DNA of 64,000 nt from Malus domestica (GCF_042453785.1 NC_091675.1:49176501-49240500), one strand, 5' to 3'. Positions 1 through 16,500 are shown, counted from the stretch's first letter. Notes: generated by a model from the letters alone, not told the origin. Made by a program: numbers and translations.

Positions 1-1179
1 CTGTTAGGCGACGGGGAGCTCTACGTTCTTCATTTGTTTCTTCTTGCTCCATAGAATTTGTACAAAATTTCTGTCTCTGAAATCGAAAGAGCAAGTTCTC
101 GTAGAAGGTCATGCATCTTGAATGTTTTTGCCCTTCCAGATGGTTCCCTCTTAACAACTTGGAGCATGCAACGACAAGTGAGCTCTGCTATGTAACTTTC
201 TGCACTGTCTTCTGGCTTAGCCGCTCGAAATTGTTCCACAAACCCTTCTGCCATTCACAATCTGATAAGCCTCTTACATTGAACTACATAATCTTCTGGG
301 AAAATGCAAAAATATAAGAAGCAATTATTGAGTTGATATGATAAATCATTGAAGCTTAGTAATAAGATGCTCTTCACTACTTCAAGTGTGGGGTTGTTGC
401 TTAGCTCCCAATTCAAGCTATTATATACTTTCGTCCACTCGGGAACAAATCTTTTAGTTGACATGAGAGCACCCAAAGCTACAATTCCTAGAGGTAGGCC
501 TTGGCATTTTCTAACAAGATCCCCGGCTATGAGTTTAAATTCTGTTGGACAACTACTGTCATCCCAGCTAGAGAAAGCTTTCATGGAAAAAAGATCCCAA
601 GCCTCATCGTCAGTAAGAGGCTGAACATGGTGCATGCGACTTCCAACTCGAAATGAAAAAGAAGCAATGCCTTCATTCCGAGTTGTAAGCATGACTCGAC
701 TTCCATGTGTTCCATTTGGAAGTGCTACATTTATTTGTCTCCAAAGATTTATATCCCACACATCATCTAAGACAATCAAATAACGCTTTGGCTCCAAATA
801 GTCGACGAGCACTTCTACCAAATGTACATAGCTCATATTGCTAAAGTCTAGAGGAATAGCTTGCATTGTTGCTCTAAAAAGTTCTTGGATCATGGTACTT
901 AGTAGATCTTCAACTTGTTTGCTTGTTTATGCGATAGGTAAACTCATCGAGGATGCCTTCAACGTCGAGGGATACGTACCTTACATTTGCCACCCATGTT
1001 TTCTCTACTTCAGAAAGAGCTTCTCCCTTCCTTTCTGCATCCGCCAAGAACGCTTTCATGGTCAGCAACTCAAGCCCGAGATCTTCAAGTTCGTCATGAA
1101 CTCCTTCTAACAGAGACACTTTACTTTCAACAAATGATACAATTTTTCCAATCAAAAAACCTGTTGGAGGTGAAGCCAT
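1..1179 (-). pseudogene. RPM1-like CC-NBS-LRR resistance gene, broken, LRR end beyond window
   Basis: Intact members of this family are intracellular immune receptors that use an ATP-binding NB-ARC switch. The N-terminal Rx-type coiled coil starts at the ATG at 1179 and includes the DVEGILDEF variant of the EDVID region. NB-ARC landmarks follow on the same strand: kinase-2 (LIVLDDVW), RNBS-B (GSRVMLTTRN), GLPL (CQGLPLGIVALG), RNBS-D (CFLYFCIFPEDY) and MHD (FKMHDLLREL). Three lesions are visible. The reading frame jumps near 915-920, where the coiled coil ends, and the second half of the coiled coil plus the P-loop (GxGGxGKT) are absent. A TGA at 255-257 falls where family members have Trp just before MAEGFV. 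After the MHD motif the family-like reading continues in another frame from about 70 down to 1. The LRR region would lie left of base 1. Fusion into a working protein is not possible as read. Confidence 0.85.
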
Positions 1180-1335
1180 TTCTTCTTGTTTCTTTTGCTC
1201 AGTAAACTCAGAAATTTCGAGTTTTGAACTACAAATATGCTAACTATCATGTATAGTAGTGGCCTTCCGTTCGCAGATGGAGAAAGTCAAACCATCTCCA
1301 TACATGTGGTACATGCCATCACAGATATAAAATGT

Positions 1336-1690
1336 CAACTTTCTTTGATTAATTCATATCACGTTTGGTGACCAAAATTTTAACTCTTAATTTAGTAGTG
1401 TTTATTTTCGGGACGAGTAATGTACAAATTTGAATCCACAATCTCTCGTGGATATGGGAAAAAGAGGAAAACTTTGGACGTGATTCTAAGTTGTTAATGT
1501 TCTTTGACTGAAACTTTGTTAATTTTTAATTTTTGATCAAAATCCATAACATTAATGTAATAATGTCAACTTTCTTTGATTAGTTAATATCAAGTTTGAT
1601 GACCAAAATTGAACTCTTAGTTTAGTGTTGTTTATTTTCAGGATGTTTATGTACAAAGTTTGAATCCTCAATCTCTCATGGATATGGAAA
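1336..1690. repeat. direct duplication of about 120 bp (1336-1465 and 1563-1690)
   Basis: Both copies begin with TGTCAACTTTCTTTGATTA and run through a shared stretch ending in a 'TCTC(G/A)TGGATATGG' motif, with scattered differences and small indels. They are about 227 bases apart. No coding potential is seen. The end motif recurs once more near 2030, which links this duplication to the LINE-end duplication just downstream. Confidence 0.7.
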
Positions 1691-1731
1691 AGAAAAAAAA
1701 GTTTGCTGACAAAAAAGATCTTATAATCCAA

Positions 1732-2010
1732 TTTTTTTTTTTTTTTGATAAAGAAAAAACTTCATTCAAAGGGAGAAAACGCGAATACAACCGTTCCCAG
1801 TACAATAAAGAAAATAAGCAGTTTGAGCAAAATACGGAATACAGTACTTCCAAATTTAACTAACAGAAACAGTAAGACCATGATGACCAAAAGCATCCGC
1901 AACAAAATTTGTCTCACTAAAGATATGGTTCCACTTGATATTAGTAAACTGTGAAGCCAACCACCTGATATCATTGATGATGGATAAAAGATTTCAGGAG
2001 ATACCACACA
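1732..2010 (-). mobile_element. LINE 3'-end fragment, copy 1
   Basis: On the minus strand this segment encodes a decayed C-terminal piece of a plant non-LTR retrotransposon. The matching segment at 2073-2372 carries the RNase H-like residues more clearly. A T-run on the plus strand at 1732-1745 is the poly(A) tail on the element's own strand, which places the 3' end here. The flanks share a 'GATCTTATAATCC' string with copy 2. No full-length element is present. Confidence 0.55.
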
Positions 2011-2072
2011 GACCTTTGACCGCCAATCTCCCGTGGATATGGAAAATAAAAGGTTTGCTGACCAAAAAGATC

Positions 2073-2372
2073 TTATAATCCTTTTTTTGTTTTTTGCTTT
2101 TTTTTTTTTTGTGATAAAGAAAAAACTTCATTCAAAGGGGAAATTGCGAATACAACTGTTCCTAGTACAATAAAGAAAATAAGCAATTCGAACAAAAAAC
2201 GGAATTCGGTACTCCCAAATATAACTAACAGAAATAGTAAGGCCATGATGACCAAAAACATCAGCAACAAAATTTGCCTCACTAAAGATATGGTTCCACT
2301 TAATACTAGTAAACTGTGAAGCCAACCACCTGATATCATCGATGATGAATAAAAGATTTCAAAGGACACCAC
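2073..2372 (-). mobile_element. LINE 3'-end fragment with RNase H-like residues, copy 2
   Basis: The minus strand encodes the string KWNHIFSEANFVADVFGHHG, which resembles the C-terminal end of the RNase H domain in plant LINE reverse transcriptases (pattern W-x-H-x-x-R-E-x-N-x-x-A-D). A plus-strand T-run at about 2084-2112 is the poly(A) tail on the element strand. Copy 1 lies about 350 bases to the left with a similar protein in the same order, so the pair arose by tandem duplication or by repeated insertion at the same kind of target. Confidence 0.6.
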
Positions 2373-2732
2373 ATAGACCTTGGACCGCCGAGATAGTAAG
2401 CCAAGAATCGCCCTCCACCATAATGTTAGTTATTCCTTTTTGTATGGCGTACTTCAAACCTTCACCAATTCTATATTTGTATTTTAAGGTAAAGAAAATT
2501 GTATATTTAAATTAGCCAAAAAAGAGAAACAATTTCCTTATTTACACCAATGGTGGGGCAATAGTGTAATTTGGTTCAATTCCAGGACTCTATTTGGTTG
2601 AGCATTACTTCCCTCCACAAAACTTTACCTGAAACAGATAGAGTGGATAATAAACACTCTCTCCCTCTCTCCCTCCCTCTGCACCTCCAGCAGCATGCAA
2701 TTTCTTTGAAGAAAACCTCCCCAAGCCTTTCT

Positions 2733-5271
2733 ATGGCTTCTTTGCCCTCAGTTACTCTCAGTGGCACTCTCAAACTAGACCAAGAATTCCGAAAACACCC
2801 CACAAATTTTCTTCCTTCCGAAAAGGTACTCGAAGTCTTTTGTTTCTGTTATTTGTGTGTTTTGTTCTCCCTCTGCATTCTGTAGTTTGGATTAAATTAG
2901 AATATCGCTCGAGTAAAAGAAAAGCTAAATCCATGCAGTATGTTCTTTCTGAAAGCATGAAAACTAGTACTACTCTGTACTCTGTACATAGTTGAAGTGA
3001 AAAGTAGCACAACTTTAAATTACACTGTTTGTTGTTAATGTTTTTACCATACTCCTTCCTTTGGTATCGCAGAGCGTAAATGTTTCGTATCCGAAAAGTC
3101 AGACAATCACCAATTCAGATCGAAGTTCAGAACTCCCCAAGTCTCTAGACTTTCGAGAAGCGCTTTTGATGATTAGAGAGGGGGATAAGGTTGAGTCATC
3201 TCACTACGTTCCTGTCTTGCAAGAATGTATACACAGGAATTCGGCTTCAGAAGCGGAAGTTGTGCATGCCCACATCATAAAGACCGGAACCCACCAAGAT
3301 TTGTTTGTCACAACATTCCTTGTCAATGTTTATGCAAAATGTAGAATCATGGAAAGTGCACGTAAAGTTTTTGACAATCTGCCTGGGAGGAACGTTGTTT
3401 CGTGGACAAGTTTGATAACGGGCTATGTTCACAATTCGCAGCCAGAAGTTGCCATTCGGGTTTTCAAAGAAATGCTGGAAGCCGGGGCTTATCCTACGAA
3501 TTACACTCTAGGAATTGTTTTGAACGCTTGTTCTTCTTTGCAGTCCTTAAAATTAGGGAAGCAGTTGCATGGCTATATAATCAAATACCAGATCGATTTT
3601 GACACTAGTATCGGCAACTGTCTCTGCAGTTTATACTCGAAATGTGGAAGCTTGGAGTCCGGTATTAAAGCGTTCAAGAAAATCGAGGAAAAAAATGTTA
3701 TCTCGTGGACTGCAACCATATCTGCTTGTAGTGATAACGGTGAAGCTGCAAGGGGTTTGAGATTTTTCGCTGAGATGCTTTCCGAGGGCGTTGGACCTAA
3801 TGAGTATACCCTAACCAATGTCTTGAGCTTGTGTTGTTTAATGCTGTCTTTGGGTGTGGGGCAACAGGTTCATTCGTTAAGCATAAAACTTGGCTACGAA
3901 TCGAACCTACCAATAAAAAACTCTATCATGTATTTATACCTCAAATGTGGACAGATTAATGAGGCTCGAAAGTTGTTTAATGGGATGGAAGCTATCAGCT
4001 TGGTTACATGGAATGCAATGATTGCAGGCCATGCACAAATTATGGATCTTGCACAGGATGATGTTTCAGCGTACCAAAGCGGAACTGAAGCACTCAACAT
4101 TTTCTTGAAACTGAACCGTTCAGGCTTGCAACCGGATTTGTTCACCTTCTCGAGTATCTTAGCTATATGTAGTGGTTTAGTGGCCTTAGAACAGGGAGAA
4201 CAGATTCATGCTCAGACCATTAAGACGGGGTTTCTCGAAGATATGGTAGTAGGCACTGCCCTAGTCAATATGTACAACAAATGTGGAAGTATTGAGAAAG
4301 CAAGTAAAGCTTTTGTGGAGATGTCTACGAGAACTTTGATATCGTGGACAACTATGATTGCAGGTTTTGCGCAGCATGGCCGGACTCAGCAAGCACTGCA
4401 GCTCTTCGAGGATATGAGAATTGCAGGAGTAAGGCCGAATCAGATTACTTTCGTGAGTGTTCTCTCGGCTTGTAGCCATGCTGGGATGGTCAACGAAGCT
4501 CTCGGTTACTTTGAGATGATGAAAAAAGACTATAAGATTAAGCCTGTGCTGGATCATTTTGCCTGCTTGATTGATATGTACGTGAGGAAGGGTCGGTTAG
4601 AGGAAGCGATTGATCTGGCAAAGAAAATGGATCCTCAAGCGAACGAGTTTATATGGTCGATCTTGGTTGCAGGGTGTAGAAGACATGGGAATTTAGAATT
4701 GGGATTTTATGCTGCTGAAAGGTTGCTCAAGCTAAAACCAAAAGATACCGAGACTTACACATTGTTGTTGAATTTGTACCACTCTGCAGGAAGATTGAAG
4801 GACGTTGCTAAGGTGAGAAAGAAGATGAAAGAGGAGAAGCTTGAAAAATTAAGGGACTGGAGCTGGATTAGCATTAGAGACAAGATCTATTCGTTTCAAC
4901 AGAACGATAATTTACATCCTTACAGCGCAGATACACAAAAATTCGTACAAAGTTTGATTGATCGAGTCAAGAGTCTTGGATATCAGTCACTAGAAATTTT
5001 GGAAGTAACCGATGAGGAGCATGAAGAGCAGACTTTGATTCCAACCGCTTATCATAGCGAAAAATTAGCGATTGCTTTTGGATTGTTGAACATGCCAAAT
5101 GCTGCACCAATTCGGGTCATCAAGAGCATCGTTATGTGCAGAGATTGCCATAGTTTTGTTAAGTTTGTGTCATTACTGACTGGTAGGGAGATGATCATTC
5201 GAGACAGCAAGCGCCTCCACAGATTTGTGAACGGAACATGTTCATGTGGGGACTTCGGAGGTGCTATTTGA
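2733..5271 (+). CDS. PPR protein of the PLS class with E and DYW-like C-terminus
   Basis: PPR proteins of this class bind organelle RNA and usually direct C-to-U editing in plastids or mitochondria. I read two exons: 2733-2825 (31 codons, ending GAA AAG before a GTACTC donor) and 3073-5271 (after a TCGCAG acceptor), phase 0, giving 763 residues. The first exon has the Ser/Thr-rich, positively charged look of an organelle transit peptide. PPR repeats fill roughly residues 60-560, with the familiar YxKCG, VSWTxxIxG and GxxPNxxTF patterns. Deaminase ligands are present: HSE at about 692, CRDCH at about 720 and CSCGD at about 754. The protein ends CSCGDFGGAI instead of CSCGDYW. A fully intact frame and zinc ligands suggest a working gene. 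The target transcript cannot be inferred. Confidence 0.85.
2826..3072 (+). other. intron 1 of the PPR gene
   Basis: The 247-base intron has a GTACTC donor and a TATCGCAG acceptor. Splicing joins exon 1 to exon 2 without a frame change. Without it, the frame starting at 2733 meets a stop at about 2883, so the intron is needed to reach the PPR body from the only good upstream ATG. Confidence 0.75.
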
Positions 5272-5643
5272 TTCAGGCTAGAAAAAACATGTCGAAAAGC
5301 TCGTGTTGCATTTTGATCTATCATTAATGTTGGAGTAGATATCATGGCACAGCTGAGCCTTGGTTCTTATGGCGAGTGATAAGGCATGCTGTAGGAGCTG
5401 GTGTAGTGACCATTTAGCCTACTTAGAGGGAAGAAGTACCGAATTCAAATCTCATGAACGACAAAATGTTGAACGAAACAAAATGACTCATTTGATACTA
5501 CAAAATTTCACCGGGAAATCAGATTGTCACCAATAGCTCCTTATTTCATAATTGATTTGCTGTATAACATCGTGGCGATGGCGTTGAACAACTGGTTGTA
5601 TCCAAGATTTTATGCTACGAGTTTATAGTACGTGGGATAGTGT

Positions 5644-5683
<40 letters not shown>

Positions 5684-6034
5684 GAGAGAGAGTGAACTGG
5701 AGATAAATAAGAGGCTGTGCTCATATCTATAACATTATTTACATCCGGACTAAGACTCAGTTTATACAATCATTTACGCTAAACAACTCGGTTTATACAA
5801 AGTTACAAAGTTTTACACGAAAAAACAAAAACGAAATACATCTCTTTCCTTCTGGATTCTTTTCTTCCCTCTTCTTCAGGTGCTGTAGTGTCACGGGGAA
5901 GGAGATTCCTGATAGGGTTCGGTAAACTGCAATCACAACTTGAACACCCCATGCGATGCGCCCAAAGGTCAAAACCATTGCAAAGTACATGTCTAGCACT
6001 GATAACCGAAAGTAGATGATACACATGTCAGAAA
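5272..6034. other. 3' regions between convergent PPR and CIPK8 genes
   Basis: The two flanking genes converge here, so this stretch holds both 3' untranslated regions. A GA microsatellite lies at 5648-5690. No further coding region is supported. Confidence 0.6.
5648..5690. repeat. (GA)n microsatellite
   Basis: A run of GA dinucleotides interrupted twice by an extra G. It is a likely length-variable marker in the convergent 3' region. Confidence 0.95.

Positions 6035-10760
<4,726 letters not shown>

Positions 10761-10816
<56 letters not shown>
10761..10816. repeat. (CT/GA)n microsatellite abutting the CIPK8 start codon
   Basis: The repeat is about 55 bases of CT on the plus strand, which is GA in the CIPK8 leader. 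It begins one base upstream of the ATG, so it would be transcribed as the 5' untranslated region. GA-rich leaders are common in plants and may affect transcription through GAGA-binding proteins; that role is inference here. Confidence 0.95.
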
Positions 10817-10818
<2 letters not shown>

Positions 10819-10819
10819 A

Positions 10820-12468
10820 AAAAGAAAAGAACAGAAAGCAAAAGCAGCAGCTGACGGTTTCAAAATTTGAACAACGCAAGCAAGCAAAAGCCAACAACTT
10901 TCTGCCGAATATTTGAATGGGTTCTAATCGGCTTTGGGTTCTGATTGGACATCACAAAACAGCAGATTAATATTAAATCCCGGTGAAAACGATGAGGGTG
11001 TCAGAAATTGAGCAGCTTTATTCAAATTAGTGATTTGGGGTTTTGAGATTGACTTGGTTTTAGACGAGGATAAACAAAATCAAGAAGAATTCTATGAAAC
11101 GAAATAAGAGGTGAGTTTTTGCTGCTGACGATCACCGACACTCTCTCTCTCTCTCTCTCTCGTTGATGCCTTTGTCCTCCTTATGACATCGACCATTATT
11201 CTCCGGCCTGGATTTCGGGCTTTTTGTTCTTCCTTTTTTGCTTTTCGGCCTCAATAAATAAAGAGGCTTTAGATTTAGTTGCTTCAAATCTTTCTTTCTT
11301 ATATTAACATTTACGGTGTCTTGAAATTTTGTTTAAAATTATACATACACTACAATTCAGTTTTATGACACTGTTCATTAACAATGAAGGAGCAGAAATG
11401 CCCTCGGTTTCTGCTCGGTTCCCTGTTTTCATACCTCCTCGACCCCGTCGAGCCAAATTTCAAGCCCTAAAAGCTCCCAAAAAAATTAAGAAGACAAGAA
11501 AATTAATTTTTTCTTACCTTGAAGCAACGAGAAGACGAAGCAAGCAATAAAAGAAGATCCTTTGCACGGGCAAGATGTAAAAGATTGCTAGAGGAGGGGG
11601 AACAAATATCATCTAAGCTTTCTCTATCTTGTATGGTAGAATAAATCACTCTCTGATGTTGATTTAATAATCCACTTAAGGTGGACTTAAATAGGCTTTG
11701 AGAGAAATTTATTTCTCTTTCGTACAATGATTTAATTTCCCATTAAAGAGGGAATCTACATCAAAATAGGAAACAATCTTATGTTTACCAAAGCAAGAAG
11801 ATTTCTACACCATGTGCCATTTCCTGCGAGTAGCTCAACAAGTGTGGGGGCAATTGTGGAACCAAAAATAATCGAGAAAAATATGAAGGCGACACGTGGA
11901 TTCTAGGGTAAAAATGACAAAATTACCCTTAAGGAACACCGAAACTTCTACACGCAAGCAATGAACAGTCATCCCTCAATCAAGTCAAAAGTACCCAAAA
12001 TAGGTATTTATTTATAACCTATTTCATCCATTCTCATCAAATCTTCTTCCCAAAGTAACTCTCAAATCATTCCTTTTTTATTATATTAATTAGCTACTTA
12101 ATTGATTTATTATTCAATTAATTTGATAATTAAACACAAATCATGAACTTCACCCACAAGGCCATCCAAGTGCCCAGTCCATCTCCACCCAAATGGGCCA
12201 CCACACCCTTATATAAACACCCTCATTCTCTCCAAAACTAAATTCCACTTCTCTTGCTAAATTCTCCAAACATTTTTCCCTCAAAAATTCTAACTTTGCT
12301 AAATTCATCGTGGGCACGTGACGCTTTTGGCCTTGACCTAAGGTGTTATTTGTTTTGTAGTTGCAATTTTGTCCAATAACAAGGAGGAAAAAATTTGCAT
12401 TCACATCAGCCACACAGGCTGCAAGCCTGGTGCTGATGGCTCGATGCGACGCGACTCGACTTGGAATC
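10820..12468. other. intergenic, promoter side of CIPK8
   Basis: A second, shorter CT run lies at 11139-11161. The rest is AT-rich sequence with short frames that resemble nothing I know. No gene is supported. Confidence 0.6.
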
Positions 12469-14808
12469 TGACACGCCCCGACCCCTATATTCCCCGAATA
12501 CCAGGATAGGCATGTGTTGGCCGACACCCGAGGGTGACGAAAGCCATTTATTGAGTGCAAATGCTGAAAACAAGGGATAGATAAAACTTATAAATGATAA
12601 ATAATAAGAAATATGCATTTAAGGAACGTGTTCAGAGCACATATTTACCTAGAACACTAAAAGAATTAATATAAAAATTGAATGAACACATGAGTGGGTC
12701 CTACACCGAGAGGACTCGAAGATACCGATGCAGAAGTGCCTGGATGCCGGGATTGTATGTCTCGATTCTAAGTCCTGAAGGGGGCGCAAAACAAACATAA
12801 GTGGACCAATTTGATATATATAATAAAACAGTTATCAACGTACTAACCCCCAGGTTTTATGAAAACACATATATATCATAATAAACATAGGTTTTCCGAA
12901 ACCTAGCATGACGTGCAATGTCTCAAACCATAACTTGTATATATAATAATCACTAGTGAATTGTCCGATAACCCCCAGGCCCCATGCCGGCTCCCCGTCT
13001 CTAAGCAGATAGTTAAAGGAAAATACACTTCAGGCCCCATGCTGGCTCCTCGTTCCTGTGCTAAATAGCCAAAGGAAACACATTCCAAGCCCTATGCCAA
13101 CACTAAACCGTTGCTCGGGACGGAAAAGGACCACTAGGTAAATACAAATCCATTGAACATATATATATTGAAAGATAACTTCATAGTATAAAGTCATCCA
13201 TCATCTATACTATAAAGAGGTGTTCGAAACATGTTCTAAATATCATATCGTCATCCATCGGATATTCTATAAGAACATGGGTTATAAGAAAAATAATAAT
13301 AATTCAAACTAGCCTTAGTAAGCATGTTATCTCACAAAACGTTTCATAAAACGTAATCATCAAATCATGCTTTTCATGTATGCATTTCTACTATTAAAAC
13401 ATGAATTTTGAAAAGGGGTTCACTCACAGTACTTCGCCGTAAAAAAGTCATGCAGCTAGCGAAGACAGAAACGCCATTATAATTGCCCCTAAGCACATAA
13501 AGGGCTCAATTAATAAAACTATATAATAGCAATTGAATTTGGGAAAACGGACATTGGAAACGAATTCAGAACATTGAATTATCCTAAGAAGGGTCCCGGA
13601 TAAATTTCATAAACGTCAATAGAATATTCCTTGAATATTCCCTAACGGATATTCTCCATAAAGGGTTTTGGGCCGACTAGGGTTTAGGGTTAGGACTTGG
13701 GTTAGGTTTAGGTTTAGGATAAATGGTTAATGGGTTTAGGTTAATGGGTTAGGGAATTAGGTTGATAAAAGACCTAGGGTAAATAATTGGGTTTAGTGTT
13801 TTTAAACTAAAAGGATTTAGGGCTTCAGGGAATTGGGTTTAGGATTTGGGCTTAGGAGTTTTAAGGGAATGGGGTTTAGGGACTCGGCCCCAAGGCCAAG
13901 GGCCTAAGGGGAAACGGCCCGAAGGCTTTACGCCTTTAAAGGCTTGGGTTTTAAAAAGGAATGGCCCAAAGGGCCTTTTGGATTGTAGAAATTAAAATAA
14001 GAAAAATAAAAGGGTTAGGGTTGGGCTGCCCAGGGTTTTGGGCTTAGCAGGAACGACCTAAAGGGCCTGGGTTTGGTGGGTCGTCGGACCCAAGGAAGAA
14101 GAAGGCCCGAATTTGGCCGGAAAGTTCTCTAACTTTATACGCCCATAACTTTGTCAATACTTAACGAAATCAGGTGATTTAAAAATAGAAACTGTAGCCC
14201 TCGAAGAGACGAAAAGAATGGTACCTCACACAACGTCTAACTCGCCCTGGTTTGACCGAAAAATGCCTTGAAAGCCTCGGAGGTCGCTAGAAACTGGGTA
14301 AGATTCAAATGAGTATAACTTCTTCAATACTTAACGAAATTAGGTGAAACAAAAAGGAAAGTTATAGTTCTCAGCGAGAAAAAGAGATTGATACCTTGCA
14401 CGCCGGCCAACTCTCTGTGGTTTGGCTGGAATTTGCCTCGAAAGGGGCGGTCTGCGTCGGAGCTCGTGTACGGGGCTTTATGGTTCGACTTCCAAGATGC
14501 CAAGACTATGGTTGAGTTCGTAGCAACGAGATAAAGACGATGGTGATGTTGGAATTGTGATTTGATGATGATTTTAGGATTTGGGTTATGGGTGTGGCAT
14601 GGTGAATGAGAAGAAGAAAGAGAGACTGAGGGAGATGAGAGAAAAGAGGAAGACTTTCAGAAAAATAAAAGAAAATGGAAAGGGAACCGGGGGACAAAAC
14701 AGGGGGTGGGCCCCTTGGGCACACCATTTAAGACTCAAAAACCATATTAAAAGCAAGATAATCTCAAACTTAGTGAAAATACAATTTAAATTAGGGGTGG
14801 ATGTAACA
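12469..14808. mobile_element. LTR-like block (probable degenerate solo LTR of a Ty3-type element)
   Basis: The block opens TGACACGCCCCGACCCC and closes GGTGGATGTAACA, in keeping with the TG...CA ends and the TG(T)(C/G)ACG(C/A)CC openings of plant Ty3 LTRs; a similar opening is seen at 40020 in this window. Two diverged direct repeats, each with the string 'CAATACTTAACGAAAT', start near 14150 and 14320. No gag or pol is seen inside. The five bases on either side (GAATC and AGCCA) do not match, so the outer limits are uncertain. Confidence 0.45.
13664..13860 (+). repeat. degenerate telomere-like TTTAGGG tract
   Basis: Units such as GGTTTAGGG, GGGTTAGG and GGTTTAGG recur with irregular spacing. 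The array is too broken to be a telomere and sits inside the LTR-like block, so it is most likely a sequence-drift feature of that repeat family. Confidence 0.5.
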
Positions 14809-15452
14809 AGCCAACAGCTCGCGGCGTGGGATGGTGACGGGATGAGTTTTGATAAACCCTAATTTTTATTTTTTTCTTAATTTCCAGATTATAAATTAAT
14901 TCAATTGCATGCATATTCACACATATAATTAAATACATGAGCAAATATTTGATACAATTCATGGCAATATCAAGAATTCAACAATTATGGATATAATGCG
15001 TACACACTTTATGTAGAATCTAAAATTCGAAAAATGTAAAGTTGGGTCATGCATTATGGTGAATGTTCATGTTATCAAAGCTGCAAAAATATCAAGATAA
15101 AAACCGTTGTTTAAGGGGAACATAATTGCGTGATGATATTGATGAACTGGTTTAATGCAGAAAACTTCCAAGTTAGATTCCTAAGTGCAGCGGTAGGAGC
15201 GTGCTGATAACGTGTTGTGACTTAGTTTAATCTGACAGGGGAGATGGGGTGCGCTGCAGAGAGAGATGTGTTTGTAGGGTTGTGTAAAAGATGTGTTTTT
15301 CCCTCTATGCATTGCCTTTATTTATAGTAATAAGAAAGGGAAGAATCATTCTTCTCCAAGGAATACAAGTCCTAATAGAGAAGAGTAACTAGTATCAAAT
15401 CTAATATGAGATTTACACAATCACACTTAAATACAAGTTTATAATAGAAAAA
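14809..15452. other. intergenic, no gene seen
   Basis: AT-rich sequence between the LTR-like block and the SINE. I see no conserved coding frame or structured element. Confidence 0.55.
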
Positions 15453-15462
15453 TAATTTTGTG

Positions 15463-15633
15463 GCCACTTAATAATATGGTTTAGTGGTATTCCTCTTCAC
15501 TTGTAAGTAAGAAGTCTTATGTTCGATTCTCGCAAAAGGCAAATTTGAACCACGTTATTACTAGCCCATTGTGAGGCTAAACCCACCCTCTCCCCTTAGT
15601 GTAAATAATATCGTTAATTAAAAAAAAGGAATT
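15463..15633 (+). mobile_element. tRNA-derived SINE with 10-bp target duplication
   Basis: A Pol III B-box-like GTTCGATTCTC lies at 15521. The 3' part ends in an A-rich tail after 'GTTAATTAAAAAAAAGG'. A 10-base direct repeat TAATTTTGTG flanks the element at 15453-15462 and 15634-15643, which fits a target-site duplication. The body looks like a SINE family I know from Rosaceae. Confidence 0.65.
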
Positions 15634-15699
15634 TAATTTTGTGAAATTCATAGTTAATCTCTTCCTACAATAAACGGCAAGTTAAGAAAGAAATTAGGT

Positions 15700-16500
15700 T
15701 CTCATCCCTCTTTTTTCAACTCCATTAATTGAAACCTTATTATTTTTCAATTTTTTTCAAGGTCCCTTTGTTTTAATAAACGTCATTAATTATTTCAATA
15801 ATGAAATAGATAATTAAATTTTATTTCTAAATATATTCGTTTAGTGTAAAAAATGTTACATTTAATATATTTATATTTATGACTAAATTTTGTATCATAT
15901 ATTTTTATTTTTAGTTTGTACCCATTTTAATTTGCAACTCTTTTTTTTTTTTAAATTGTACCAATTTTCTTTTCAGTTTTAGTTTGTACTCATATACTAA
16001 TTTCTTTTTGTGTCCATATATTTCAAACTTTTATTTGTACTCATATTTTTTTAACCTTTTATTTGTATCCATAATTTATTAATAATGTACCCATTTTGTC
16101 TTAAAAATGTACCATTTTGTTATATGTAAAATGTACCTTTTTTTTTTTGTAAGTACCATTCTTTTAATCTAAAATGTACCCATTTTTTTTATATAAAATG
16201 TACCCAATTTTTTTATATATAAAATGCACCCATTTTTTATTTATATAAAATGTACCCATTTTTTTTTTATATAACATGTACCTATTTTTTATATAAAACG
16301 TATCACTTTTTTTGTGTAAAATGTACCAACTTTTTGTATGTAAAATGTCATTAATATAATTAATGACAAATCATGGGTTTTATTTTGGTATAATTTATTT
16401 TTTAATATTTTCAACCAATTATGAAATTTATTTAAAATCTCATTAATATAAATAACTACAAATATTAAATTTTAATTTAAAAATTATAATAACCTACATA
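15700..16500. repeat. AT-rich minisatellite with AAAATGTACCCATTTT units
   Basis: Between about 16080 and 16350 the unit 'AAAATGTACCCATTTTTTT' recurs roughly ten times with variable T-runs and period near 25-30 bases. The surrounding sequence is low-complexity A/T. No coding potential is seen. Confidence 0.7.

Noticed and set aside
5230..5271. Frameshift explaining the GDFGGAI ending of the PPR protein
   Set aside because: The other two frames do not give a DYW ending either, so the unusual tail is probably real.
12150..12560. Minus-strand ORF of 136 residues as a gene
   Set aside because: It overlaps the start of the LTR-like block and has no recognisable motif.
13664..13860. Interstitial telomere
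   Set aside because: The units are irregular and mixed with unrelated sequence, and they sit inside an LTR-like block.
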